NCBI RefSeq assembly: GCF_002261425.1
Contig: NZ_NEVJ01000003.1
Span: 1,798,001-1,862,000, forward strand
From: Bordetella genomosp. 9
Lineage (GTDB): Bacteria; Pseudomonadota; Gammaproteobacteria; Burkholderiales; Burkholderiaceae_B
Length of the DNA stretch: 64,000 nucleotides
Direction: 5' to 3'
Made by a program: the position numbers and the translations under genes. Of the stretch, positions 8,913-16,668 are shown piece by piece; position 1 is the first letter of the stretch; the number at the start of each line of letters is the position of its first letter. The notes under the pieces are model-generated. The model was given only the letters and a program-made list of their open reading frames with translations, was not told the origin of the DNA and searched no databases.

Positions 8913-10718
8913 TCAGCGGCCGGCGGCGTAGGCCTGCATCAGCCGCGGGGTGGCGGCGGCGTGCATGATGCCGTCCGCGTCCAGCGCGGCGGCCGTCAGG
9001 CGGCCGACCGACCAGGCGGGCACCTCCTCGATCACGTGGCCGCGGTCGCGCAAGGCGTCGATGGTTTCCCTGCCGAAGGAGGCCTCCACCGCCAGGTGGC
9101 CCGGCTTGCGGTCGCGCGGATAGAAGGAACTGGGGAAGTGCATGGTGTGCGACATGGGCTGGTCCACCGCTTCCTGCAGGTTGAGCCCGTGGTGGACGTG
9201 GCGCAGGAAGAGCTGCAGCTGCCATTGCTCCTGCTGGTCGCCGCCGGGCGTGCCGAACACCATATACGGCCGGCCGTCGCGCAGGGCCAGGGACGGCGTC
9301 AGGGTGGTGCGCGGCCGCTTGCGCGGCGCCAGGGTGCCGGGCAGCCCCGGCTCCAGCCAGAACATCTGCGCCCGCGTGGTCAGGCCGAAACCCAGCTCGG
9401 GAATGACCGGCGACGACTGGAACCAGCCGCCGGACGGCGTGGCCGAGACCATATTGCCCCAGCGGTCGATGACGTCCACGTGGGTCGTGTCGCCCCGCTT
9501 GACCGTTCCGGAGGCGCGCATGTCGGCCATGGTGGGCTCGTTGGTCGGGGCGCCGGCCTGTGTGACGCGGGACAGGCGGTTCAGGACGTCCAGCATGCGC
9601 GCATGCTGGGCTTCGTAGCCGGGCAGCACGCCGGGACGCAGCTCGTGCGACGCGCGCGCGCCGATCAGCGCGCGGCGCGGCGCGTTGTAGGCCTCGGACA
9701 GCAGTTCTTCCAGGGGCACGTCGACAAAGGCCGGATCGCCGTAATAGATCTCGCGGTCGGCGAAGGCAAGTTTCATCGCCTCCGTCAGGCAATGGACGAA
9801 TTCCGGGCTGGACGAGCCCATGGCGTCCAGGCCCGCCCCTTTCAGCAAGGCCAGGGTCTGCAGGAATACCGGCCCCTGGCTCCAGGCCCCGGCCTTGGCG
9901 ACCGTGTAGTCCTGGTAATCGTAGGTCAGCGGCGACTCGTAGGTCGCCGACCACCCCGCCAGGTCGTCGGCGGTCAGGACCCCGGCGTGGGCGGTGCCGC
10001 TTTCGTCCATACAGGGCTGGCGGACGAAACGGTCGATGGCGTCGGCGACGAAGCCGCGGTAGAACGCGTCGCGGGCCGCTTCGATCTGCCGCTGGCGGTC
10101 GGCGCCGGCGGCCTCGGCCTCTCGCAACACCCGCTGCCAGGTCTGCGCCAGGCGCGTATTGCGGAAGAGCTTGCGGGCGGCGGGCACGGCGCCGTTGGGC
10201 AGGTAGATTTCGGCGGTGCTGGGCCAGTGCTGCTCGAACCAGGCCTTCAGCCCGGCAATGGTGTTGGAAATGCGCGGCATCAGCGCGTGGCCGTTTTCCG
10301 CGTAGTGGATGGCCGGTTCCAGCACGTCCCGCAGGCGCATGCTGCCGTGGTCGCGCAGCAGCAGCATCCAGGCGTCGAAGGAGCCGGGCACGACGGCGGG
10401 CAGCAGGCCGTTGCCGGGTATCAGGTCCAGCCCTTCCGCCCGGAAGCGCTCCAGGGTGGCGGCGGCCGGCGTGGTGCCCTGGCCGCACAGCACCTCCACC
10501 CCGCCCCGCGCGGCGGAATGGAAAACGATGGGGACTTCGCCGGCCGGGCCGACCAGATGGGGCTCGACGACCTGCAGCACGAAGGCGGTGGCGACACAGG
10601 CGTCGAACGCATTGCCGCCGCGCTCCAGCATGGCCATGCCGGCGGCCGTGGCGAGATAGTGCGTCGAGGTGACGACGCCGAAGGTGCCGAGGATTTCCGG
10701 CCGGGTGGTGAACATCAT
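8913..10718 (-). CDS. Gamma-glutamyltransferase family protein
   Basis: Ntn-hydrolase that cleaves or transfers gamma-glutamyl groups, as from glutathione. The 601-residue protein contains the family N-terminal block (VTSTHYLATAAGMAMLERGGNAFDA). The autocleavage site GDTTHVDV follows, whose first threonine becomes the new N-terminus and nucleophile, and the C-terminal FGTPGGDQQ motif comes later. No signal peptide is seen, so it is probably cytoplasmic, like YwrD-type enzymes rather than periplasmic Ggt. The start at 10718 follows a GGGAG site; 10715 is also an ATG. It lies downstream of a peptide-type binding protein and a LysR gene on the same strand, suggesting use of imported gamma-glutamyl peptides. 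Confidence 0.9.
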   Translation of the reverse strand: MMFTTRPEILGTFGVVTSTHYLATAAGMAMLERGGNAFDACVATAFVLQVVEPHLVGPAGEVPIVFHSAARGGVEVLCGQGTTPAAATLERFRAEGLDLIPGNGLLPAVVPGSFDAWMLLLRDHGSMRLRDVLEPAIHYAENGHALMPRISNTIAGLKAWFEQHWPSTAEIYLPNGAVPAARKLFRNTRLAQTWQRVLREAEAAGADRQRQIEAARDAFYRGFVADAIDRFVRQPCMDESGTAHAGVLTADDLAGWSATYESPLTYDYQDYTVAKAGAWSQGPVFLQTLALLKGAGLDAMGSSSPEFVHCLTEAMKLAFADREIYYGDPAFVDVPLEELLSEAYNAPRRALIGARASHELRPGVLPGYEAQHARMLDVLNRLSRVTQAGAPTNEPTMADMRASGTVKRGDTTHVDVIDRWGNMVSATPSGGWFQSSPVIPELGFGLTTRAQMFWLEPGLPGTLAPRKRPRTTLTPSLALRDGRPYMVFGTPGGDQQEQWQLQLFLRHVHHGLNLQEAVDQPMSHTMHFPSSFYPRDRKPGHLAVEASFGRETIDALRDRGHVIEEVPAWSVGRLTAAALDADGIMHAAATPRLMQAYAAGR

Positions 10719-10841
10719 GTCGATCTCCCGGCCGCCCCCGCGCGTAACCGCGGCGCGGCCGTACACGTTACAGGGGCGGCGATCGCCGTGGCGATCACCG
10801 ACAGGGTGGAAACGGCGCTGCCAGGGAGCAGCGCCGCCGGA

Positions 10842-12344
10842 TCACTTCGCGGCCATGGTCACGCCCTTGAGGCGGATCAGGCCATCCGGATAGGCCACGA
10901 AACCCTGGATCTTCTTCTGCACGCCGAAGGTCCAGGGCAGGTAGAACAGGTAGACGATGGGATCCTCGGCATGCATGATGTCCATCACCTTGCCGTACAG
11001 CGCCTTGCGCTTGGCCTCGTCCGGCTCGGCACGCGCGTGGTTCAGCAGCTTGTCCGCCTCGGGGTTGCTGAACTTGCCGTCGTTCAGGCTGCCCTTGGTG
11101 TGCATGTACTGGTAGATATTGCCGCTGGGATCGACACGGCCCGACCAGCCGCTCTGCCCGGCCTCGAAATCGCCGCGCGCCAGGGCGGATTGCAGGGCGG
11201 CGAATTCCACCGGACGCAGGGAGATATCGAAACCGGCTTCGGCGCCCATGGCCTGGATCAGCTCATAGACCTGCTGCATCGTGGTGTTGTTGCCGAAGGT
11301 GATCTCCAGCTTGACGCGATCGAAGCCGGCTTCCTTCAGCAGGGCCTTGGCCTTCTTGGGGTCGCGGCCGCTGCGTTCCAGGCGCTTGTCATAGGCGAAG
11401 CTGGCCGGCGGGAAAGGCTGGTAGGCGGGCTGGAACATGCCCTCGCCCACCACCTGGTTGATGGCGTCGCGATCGATGGCCAGGTCCAGCGCCTGCCGCA
11501 CGCGCTTGTCCTTGGCGAACGGGGTGTTGGCGCGGGCGCCGTTGGCCAGGTTGAAGGAGAACGACTGATAGCCCAGCCCGGTCACCGGCGCCAGGCGCAG
11601 GTTGGGGTCGTCCTTGACCGCCTTGGCGTCCGAGGGCGCGACGCGCTCGATGATGTTCAGGTCCCCGGCGCGCAGGTTGTTCACGCGCACGGTGGTGTCG
11701 GGAATGGGCGTGAAGACGACGCGGTCGAAGTGATAGTCGGCGGCATCCCAGTACTGCGGAAACTTTTCCAGCACGATGCGATCGTTCTGTACCCGTTCCT
11801 TGAACTTGTAGGGACCGGAGCAGACCGGCTTGCTGCCCGGATCCTTGTCGAAGGACGCGGGCGAGATCATCATCCCGGCGCGATCCGACAGCTGCGACAG
11901 CAGCGAAGCGTCAGGCTCGGTGAGGTGCAGGACGACGGTTTCGGCATCCGGGGCGTCCACGCTGGCCAGCGTGACGAGTTCGCTCTTGCGATTGCTGTCC
12001 GGCAGCGTGCGGGCGCGGTCCAGGTTGGCCTTGACGGACGCGGCGTCGATGGGCGCGCCATCGTGATAGACGGCGCCCTTGCGCAGTTTCATCGTCAAGG
12101 TCTTGCCATCGGCGCTGGTGGACCAGGACGTGGCCAGCTGCGGGACGATCTTCAGGTCGGGCGTGATGTCGACCAGCTTGTCGCACAGCGACGCGAAAAC
12201 GATACGGCCGACGAAGGTGCGGGCGCGCGCCGGGTCGAGCACATCGGGATCGTCCTGCAGGCCGATACGCAGGGTGGATTGCGCCATCGCGGCGCTGCTG
12301 GCGAGCAGACCGGCCAGCGTCATGGCCAGGCAGAGTTTACGCAT
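10842..12344 (-). CDS. ABC transporter substrate-binding protein, dipeptide/oligopeptide (SBP_bac_5) family
   Basis: Periplasmic binding protein of the DppA/OppA/GsiB class. The 500-residue precursor has a signal peptide ending ASSAAMAQ. The N-terminal lobe carries LRIGLQDDPDVLDPARA, and a family KDPGSKPVCSGPYKFKE segment follows. No permease or ATPase genes sit beside it, so it must share a transporter encoded elsewhere. It lies between a LysR gene and a gamma-glutamyltransferase on the same strand, so glutathione or other gamma-glutamyl peptides are plausible ligands. That is inferred from context only. Confidence 0.92.
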   Translation of the reverse strand: MRKLCLAMTLAGLLASSAAMAQSTLRIGLQDDPDVLDPARARTFVGRIVFASLCDKLVDITPDLKIVPQLATSWSTSADGKTLTMKLRKGAVYHDGAPIDAASVKANLDRARTLPDSNRKSELVTLASVDAPDAETVVLHLTEPDASLLSQLSDRAGMMISPASFDKDPGSKPVCSGPYKFKERVQNDRIVLEKFPQYWDAADYHFDRVVFTPIPDTTVRVNNLRAGDLNIIERVAPSDAKAVKDDPNLRLAPVTGLGYQSFSFNLANGARANTPFAKDKRVRQALDLAIDRDAINQVVGEGMFQPAYQPFPPASFAYDKRLERSGRDPKKAKALLKEAGFDRVKLEITFGNNTTMQQVYELIQAMGAEAGFDISLRPVEFAALQSALARGDFEAGQSGWSGRVDPSGNIYQYMHTKGSLNDGKFSNPEADKLLNHARAEPDEAKRKALYGKVMDIMHAEDPIVYLFYLPWTFGVQKKIQGFVAYPDGLIRLKGVTMAAK

Positions 12345-12452
12345 GAGACTTCTCCAGATCGCGATCCAGCCGCGCGCCGCGTCCGGGCCGCCGACAGATC
12401 AAAGCCGGCATTGTATCCAAGCTTGATATATTAAGGCCGTCGGTTCAACGCT

Positions 12453-13436
12453 TTATTTAACGCTTTGTTTGCGCGTCGCCGGCGAGCGGCGGCGCGAGGC
12501 GCCCTCGGGTTGGCCACGCTCGACGCGCGGACCGTCGGAAAAGCTGAACACCCCTTTCGCGACCAGTTCGGCGCACTCGGCCTTGACGATTTCGGTGAAC
12601 AGGGCGATGCCCGGATTGGCCCCGCCGTCGCGGCGCACCGCCAGCATGAGCAGGCGGTTGAGCTGCACGCCGCTGACTTCCGATAGCGCCACGGTGCGCG
12701 CCTCGCGCTGGCGGCTGTACACGGACACCGGCATGACCGTGGCCCAGCGGCCCTGCATGACGAGTTCGCTGATGGATTCCACCGAATCGATCTCTGCATG
12801 GACGTTCAGGCGCCCGCCGACGACGCCCAGCTGGCGTTCGACCAGGTTGCGGTGGAAGCGGGTCATCAGCAGCGGGATGTCGGCCAGCTCGGCGACCGTG
12901 ACCGTGGCCGGATAGCGGCGCGGCGCGGCGGTGATCAAGGCGAAAGGCTCGCTATAGAGATGGTGCAGGGCGAAATCGCGCGAGCCGTCCGGGTTGGTCA
13001 GGAAGGCCACGTCGACCAGGCCGCGCTCCAGCCAGTCCGACAGAATCGGCGTGAAGGACTCCCTCAGGGCGATGCGGAAGCCCCCGAGGGCGCTGTCGCA
13101 GCGTTCGAACAAACCCGGCAGCAACACCCGGCCCAGGGTCGGCGAGGCGCCCACCGTGATGGTGGACTGCCCCATCTGGGCGCGGGCGGTCAGTTGCGTC
13201 TTGACCTGTTCGGCCTCGGCCAGGATGCGGCGCGCCGCCTCGCACAGGGCGGCGCCTTCCTGCGTGAGCAGCGCGCCACGGGCGCTGCGCCGCAGGAGCG
13301 CCACGCCCAGCTCGCTTTCCAGTTCCCGCACGTGGCGGCTGAGCGCAGGTTGGGCGATCCGGACCAGGGCTGCCGCGGCGGTGAAACTGCCCGTGTCGGC
13401 GATGGCGACGAAATAGCGCAGGGCTTTCAGGTTCAT
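12453..13436 (-). CDS. LysR-family transcriptional regulator
   Basis: The 327-residue protein has a winged helix-turn-helix at residues 1-60 (MNLKALRYFVAIADTGSF, then AAAALVRIAQPALSRHVREL) and a LysR substrate-binding domain after that. The start at 13436 gives the canonical N-terminus; a longer frame to 13574 adds unlikely sequence. It is transcribed away from the malate/lactate dehydrogenase-like gene and towards the binding protein and gamma-glutamyltransferase, so it may control either side. Effector unknown. Confidence 0.93.
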   Translation of the reverse strand: MNLKALRYFVAIADTGSFTAAAALVRIAQPALSRHVRELESELGVALLRRSARGALLTQEGAALCEAARRILAEAEQVKTQLTARAQMGQSTITVGASPTLGRVLLPGLFERCDSALGGFRIALRESFTPILSDWLERGLVDVAFLTNPDGSRDFALHHLYSEPFALITAAPRRYPATVTVAELADIPLLMTRFHRNLVERQLGVVGGRLNVHAEIDSVESISELVMQGRWATVMPVSVYSRQREARTVALSEVSGVQLNRLLMLAVRRDGGANPGIALFTEIVKAECAELVAKGVFSFSDGPRVERGQPEGASRRRSPATRKQSVK

Positions 13437-13654
13437 GCGGTGTTCACGGTGATTTCGGCAAGTGGCCCCTCGGCCGGCGCCTGGCCCGGTCGCGGCCGCC
13501 GGCGCAAGGACGACGGGGACCGGCCTCGTCCTTAGTCTAGAACAGTTTGTTATAGCCGGACAGGAAAACGGCATTGGCCGCCCAAGGAACGTCTACATAT
13601 ACTTCAAATCCCCAGTTCAAAGTGATATGGCAGGACGCCGTTCCTGTACTTTCG

Positions 13655-14734
13655 ATGCCCCAAGAAACCACCGCCGCCGCGACCACCACCCGGGTGCCAG
13701 CAACCGAACTCCAGGACTTCATCGCCCGCACCCTCGCCGCGGTGGGCATGCCCGAAGCCGACGCCCGCGTGGTGGGCCGCATCATGGCCGAAGCCGACGC
13801 GCGCGGCGCCGATGCCCACGGGATCTTCCGCCTGCCACCCTACGTCAAGCGCATCCGCGCCGGCGGCATGAATATGCGCCCCGACATCCGCGTCGTTAAG
13901 GAGCGCGCCGGCTCGGCGCTGCTGGACGGCGACAACGGCATCGGCCACCTGATCATGAAGAAAGCCGCCGACCTGGCGGTGCAGAAGGCGCGCAACACCG
14001 GCGTCGCCTGGGTTGGCGCCCGCATGAGCAATCACGCCGGCCCCGCCGGGATCTATGCCCGCATGCCGCTGGAGCATGGAATGGTCGGCATCTATATGGC
14101 CGTGGGCAGCGCCAACCATATGCCGCCCTGGGGCGGCACGGAGATGCTGCTTTCCACCAACCCCATCGCCATCGCGGTGCCCGGCCATACCCGGCCGCCC
14201 ATCGTGCTGGACATGGCCACGACCAATGCGGCATATGGCAAGGTCAAGGCCAAGGCGCAGCGGGGCGAGATGATGCCCGAAGGCTGGATGGTGGGACGCG
14301 ACGGCAAGCCGCTGCTCGATCCCAAGCGTTCCAGCGAAGGGTTCCTGCTGCCGATCGGCGGCGCCAAGGGCTACGGCCTGGCCATGATGTTCGGCCTGCT
14401 GGCCGGCACGCTGAACGGCGCGGCCTTCGGCAAGGACGTCGTCGATTTCAACCAGGACTACGCTTCGACCACCAATACGGGCCACACCGTGATCGCGCTG
14501 GACGTGGAAGCATTCATGCCGCTGCGCGAATTCGAGGAACAGGTCGACGACATCTGGGCCCAGATGAAATCGTCGCCGATGTTGCCCGGCTGGGACGAGA
14601 TCCGCCTGCCGGGCGAACAATCGCACCGGACCTACGAAGAGCGCATGGCCAACGGCGTGCCCATACACGCCGAACTGCGCGCGGCGCTGGACGCGCTGGC
14701 GCAGAGCGTGAACGTGGCGCCGCTGGGCGCATGA
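13655..14734 (+). CDS. Malate/L-lactate dehydrogenase family oxidoreductase
   Basis: NAD(P)-dependent 2-hydroxyacid or ureidoglycolate-type dehydrogenase of the Ldh_2 family (not the Rossmann LDH family). The roughly 359-residue protein shows the family segments EADARGADAHGIFRLPPYV with its catalytic-region histidine, SNHAGPAGIYARMPLEHGMVGI, STNPIAIAVPG, and GAKGYGLAMM. Starts further upstream (a TTG at 13574) are open, but the ATG at 13655 gives family length. No strong ribosome site is seen. The gene is divergent from LysR, and a hairpin follows its stop. Confidence 0.88.
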   Translation: MPQETTAAATTTRVPATELQDFIARTLAAVGMPEADARVVGRIMAEADARGADAHGIFRLPPYVKRIRAGGMNMRPDIRVVKERAGSALLDGDNGIGHLIMKKAADLAVQKARNTGVAWVGARMSNHAGPAGIYARMPLEHGMVGIYMAVGSANHMPPWGGTEMLLSTNPIAIAVPGHTRPPIVLDMATTNAAYGKVKAKAQRGEMMPEGWMVGRDGKPLLDPKRSSEGFLLPIGGAKGYGLAMMFGLLAGTLNGAAFGKDVVDFNQDYASTTNTGHTVIALDVEAFMPLREFEEQVDDIWAQMKSSPMLPGWDEIRLPGEQSHRTYEERMANGVPIHAELRAALDALAQSVNVAPLGA

Positions 14735-14739
14735 ACAAC

Positions 14740-14764
14740 GGTCCGGGCCACGCAGGCCCGGACC
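14740..14764 (+). terminator. Stem-loop after the dehydrogenase gene
   Basis: Perfect 10-bp inverted repeat GGTCCGGGCC / GGCCCGGACC with a 5-base loop, starting five bases after the stop. There is no T tract, so it is a weak intrinsic terminator or an mRNA 3'-end stabiliser. Confidence 0.5.
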
Positions 14765-14865
14765 GGACCGCCCCCAGGGGCGTACGATGAAGCGCGAATG
14801 GAGACGTGGGCCGCGACGCTGAAAGACATCTGATTCAGGCGGTTGACTCAAGCAGGAGGTGACGC

Positions 14866-16017
14866 ATGCAGTTCGCTCGCATCAGCCTTGCCGGCGTATT
14901 GGCGGCCGCCGCGATGTTCTGCGCGGCGCTCGCGCTGCCGGCGGCGGCGGAGACCAACGCGGGCCAGATCAGGCCGAGCGCCGATAAACCCTTCGTCGCC
15001 ACACCGGTCGCCACCTTCGACGAACCCTGGGCGATCGCCTTCCTGCCCGACGGGCGCATGCTGATCACGGAAAAGCGCGGCCGGATGTTCGTGGTCGACG
15101 CGCGCGGGCGCAAGACCGCCATATCGGGCGTGCCCAAGGTGGCCTACGGGGGCCAGAACGGCCTGCTGGACGTCGTGCCGGCGCCGGACCATGCCGCCAG
15201 CCGCGCCATCTATTTCACCTATCTGGAACCGGGCCCTGGCGGCAGCGGCCTGGCCCTGGCGCGCGCCACGCTGGACGAAAGCGGCGGCGCGGCGGCGCTG
15301 CGGAATCTGTCGGTGATCTGGCGCCAGGCGCCCAGAGGCTCGGGCGGACAACCCGGCGGCATCATCGCTTTCGCGCCGGACGGCAAGCATCTTTTCCTGA
15401 CGTCGGGCGACCGCATGCGGCCCGATACGGCGCAGGACCCCGACCTGGCCCTGGGCAAGGTATTGCGGCTGAACCTGGACGGCGGCACGCCGCCTGACAA
15501 TCCCTGGGCATCGGCGGGCGGCGTGCGCGCACAGACCTGGACGACCGGCCACCGCAATCCCTACGGCCTGGCCTTCGCGCCGGACGGCCGGTTGTGGATG
15601 AACGAGATGGGCCCGATGGGCGGCGACGAGCTGAATCTGATCGTCGCCGGCCGCAACTACGGCTGGCCCATCGTCTCCAACGGCGACAACTACAACGGCA
15701 CGCCGATCCCTCGCCATGCGACCCGGCCGGAATTCGAACCGCCAGTGATCTATTGGACGCCCGTCATCGCGCCGGCGGGGCTGGCCTTCTACGAAGGATC
15801 GATGTTTCCCGAATGGCGCGGGTCGGCATTCATCGGCGGCCTGCGGGCGCGCGCCCTGGCGCGCATCGTGTTCGACGGCAAGGGCGGCGCGCGCGAGGCG
15901 GACCTGTGGGATATGGGCCAGCGCATACGCGACGTCGCCATGGCGCCGGACGGCGCGCTCTGGGTGATCGAGGACGGTCCCGAAGGCCGCCTGCTGCGGC
16001 TGACACCCAAGCGGTAA
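14866..16017 (+). CDS. PQQ-dependent sugar (aldose) dehydrogenase-like beta-propeller protein
   Basis: Soluble glucose/aldose dehydrogenase-type six-bladed propeller (YliI/GDH-B fold), exported by the signal peptide MQFARISLAGVLAAAAMFCAALALPAAAE. The 383-residue protein carries the blade motifs DEPWAIAFLPDGRMLITEKRG, TTGHRNPYGLAFAPDGRLW and EMGPMGGDELNLI, and GRNYGWPIVSNGDNYNG near the end. The first of these is a common YliI hallmark. At the spot where related enzymes carry the catalytic histidine (usually within GHFGSRIAF), this protein reads GGQPGGIIAF near residues 160-169, so the histidine appears to be glutamine. It may bind another ligand or represent a diverged subfamily. No PQQ synthesis genes are nearby. 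Confidence 0.85.
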   Translation: MQFARISLAGVLAAAAMFCAALALPAAAETNAGQIRPSADKPFVATPVATFDEPWAIAFLPDGRMLITEKRGRMFVVDARGRKTAISGVPKVAYGGQNGLLDVVPAPDHAASRAIYFTYLEPGPGGSGLALARATLDESGGAAALRNLSVIWRQAPRGSGGQPGGIIAFAPDGKHLFLTSGDRMRPDTAQDPDLALGKVLRLNLDGGTPPDNPWASAGGVRAQTWTTGHRNPYGLAFAPDGRLWMNEMGPMGGDELNLIVAGRNYGWPIVSNGDNYNGTPIPRHATRPEFEPPVIYWTPVIAPAGLAFYEGSMFPEWRGSAFIGGLRARALARIVFDGKGGAREADLWDMGQRIRDVAMAPDGALWVIEDGPEGRLLRLTPKR

Positions 16018-16062
16018 ACCGCGCGATGTGGACAAAGCGCGACGCACACAAAGGAGAAATCG

Positions 16063-16560
16063 ATGAAAAGAAAGTCTCTGCATGCCTCGCCTTGCGCGAT
16101 CGCCAGGACGCTGGACTGCATCGGTGACTGGTGGACATTGCTTATCCTGCGCGATGCCTTCAAGGGCATCGGACGCTTCAACGCCATCCAGAAAAGCCTG
16201 GGGATACCGCGCAATATCCTGACGGCCCGGCTGCGCATGCTGGTGGACCGCGGCATCCTGGCGGTGGGACCGGCAACGGATGGCAGCGTCTACCAGGAAT
16301 ATGTCATGACCGAACGCGGGCAGGATCTGGTCCCCGTGCTGCTGGCCCTGCGCGATTGGGGCGAGCGACACGCCTGTACGCTGGACGACGCCGCGGTGCC
16401 GGATGCCGCTGTCCCGGTTGCCACCGTGAGAAGCGCTACTGTAAGAGGTGCTACCGTGAGAGGTGCTACCGTGAGAGGTGCTACCGTGAGAGGTGCTACC
16501 GTGAGAGGTGCTACCGTGACGGGGGCCACCGTGGCAGGGGCCGCTGTAACGGCGCCGTAA
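16063..16560 (+). CDS. HxlR-family transcriptional regulator with a repetitive C-terminal tail
   Basis: Residues 1-105 are a standard HxlR winged helix: CAIARTLDCIGDWWTLLILRD, then RFNAIQKSLGIPRNILTARL, then VYQEYVMTERG. HxlR proteins usually end about there. This one (165 residues) adds a tail of pentapeptide-like repeats, ATVRG about six times with diverged edges, encoded by a 15-base tandem repeat. A GGAG site precedes the ATG at 16063. It lies 45 bases after the sugar dehydrogenase-like gene and could regulate it. The tail has no known function to me. It may be a slippage product rather than a domain. Confidence 0.88.
   Translation: MKRKSLHASPCAIARTLDCIGDWWTLLILRDAFKGIGRFNAIQKSLGIPRNILTARLRMLVDRGILAVGPATDGSVYQEYVMTERGQDLVPVLLALRDWGERHACTLDDAAVPDAAVPVATVRSATVRGATVRGATVRGATVRGATVRGATVTGATVAGAAVTAP
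16426..16545 (+). repeat. 15-bp tandem repeat inside the HxlR gene
   Basis: Unit GTGAGAGGTGCTACC. Four exact copies occupy 16456-16515, one copy with a single mismatch lies at 16441-16455, and degenerate copies flank them (16426-16440, 16516-16545). The unit is a multiple of three, so copy-number change keeps the reading frame. Confidence 0.95.
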
Positions 16561-16668
16561 CGCGCACCGGCGCGGCGGGCGCCGCGCACGCATCCCAGGT
16601 ATGGGGCTTGCGCCCCGGTTTGGTTTTTGACTCCGGCGCCGGCAGTGCCGCGGCGCCCGCTTCCTGGT

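Noticed and set aside
8961..12434. 1157-codon plus-strand open frame across the gamma-glutamyltransferase and binding-protein genes
   Set aside because: Antisense artefact of GC-rich codon use, with no recognisable domain; the minus-strand genes are clear.
16426..16545. Possible CRISPR-like repeat array in the HxlR gene
   Set aside because: The unit is 15 bases with no spacers and lies in a reading frame. It is a coding tandem repeat.
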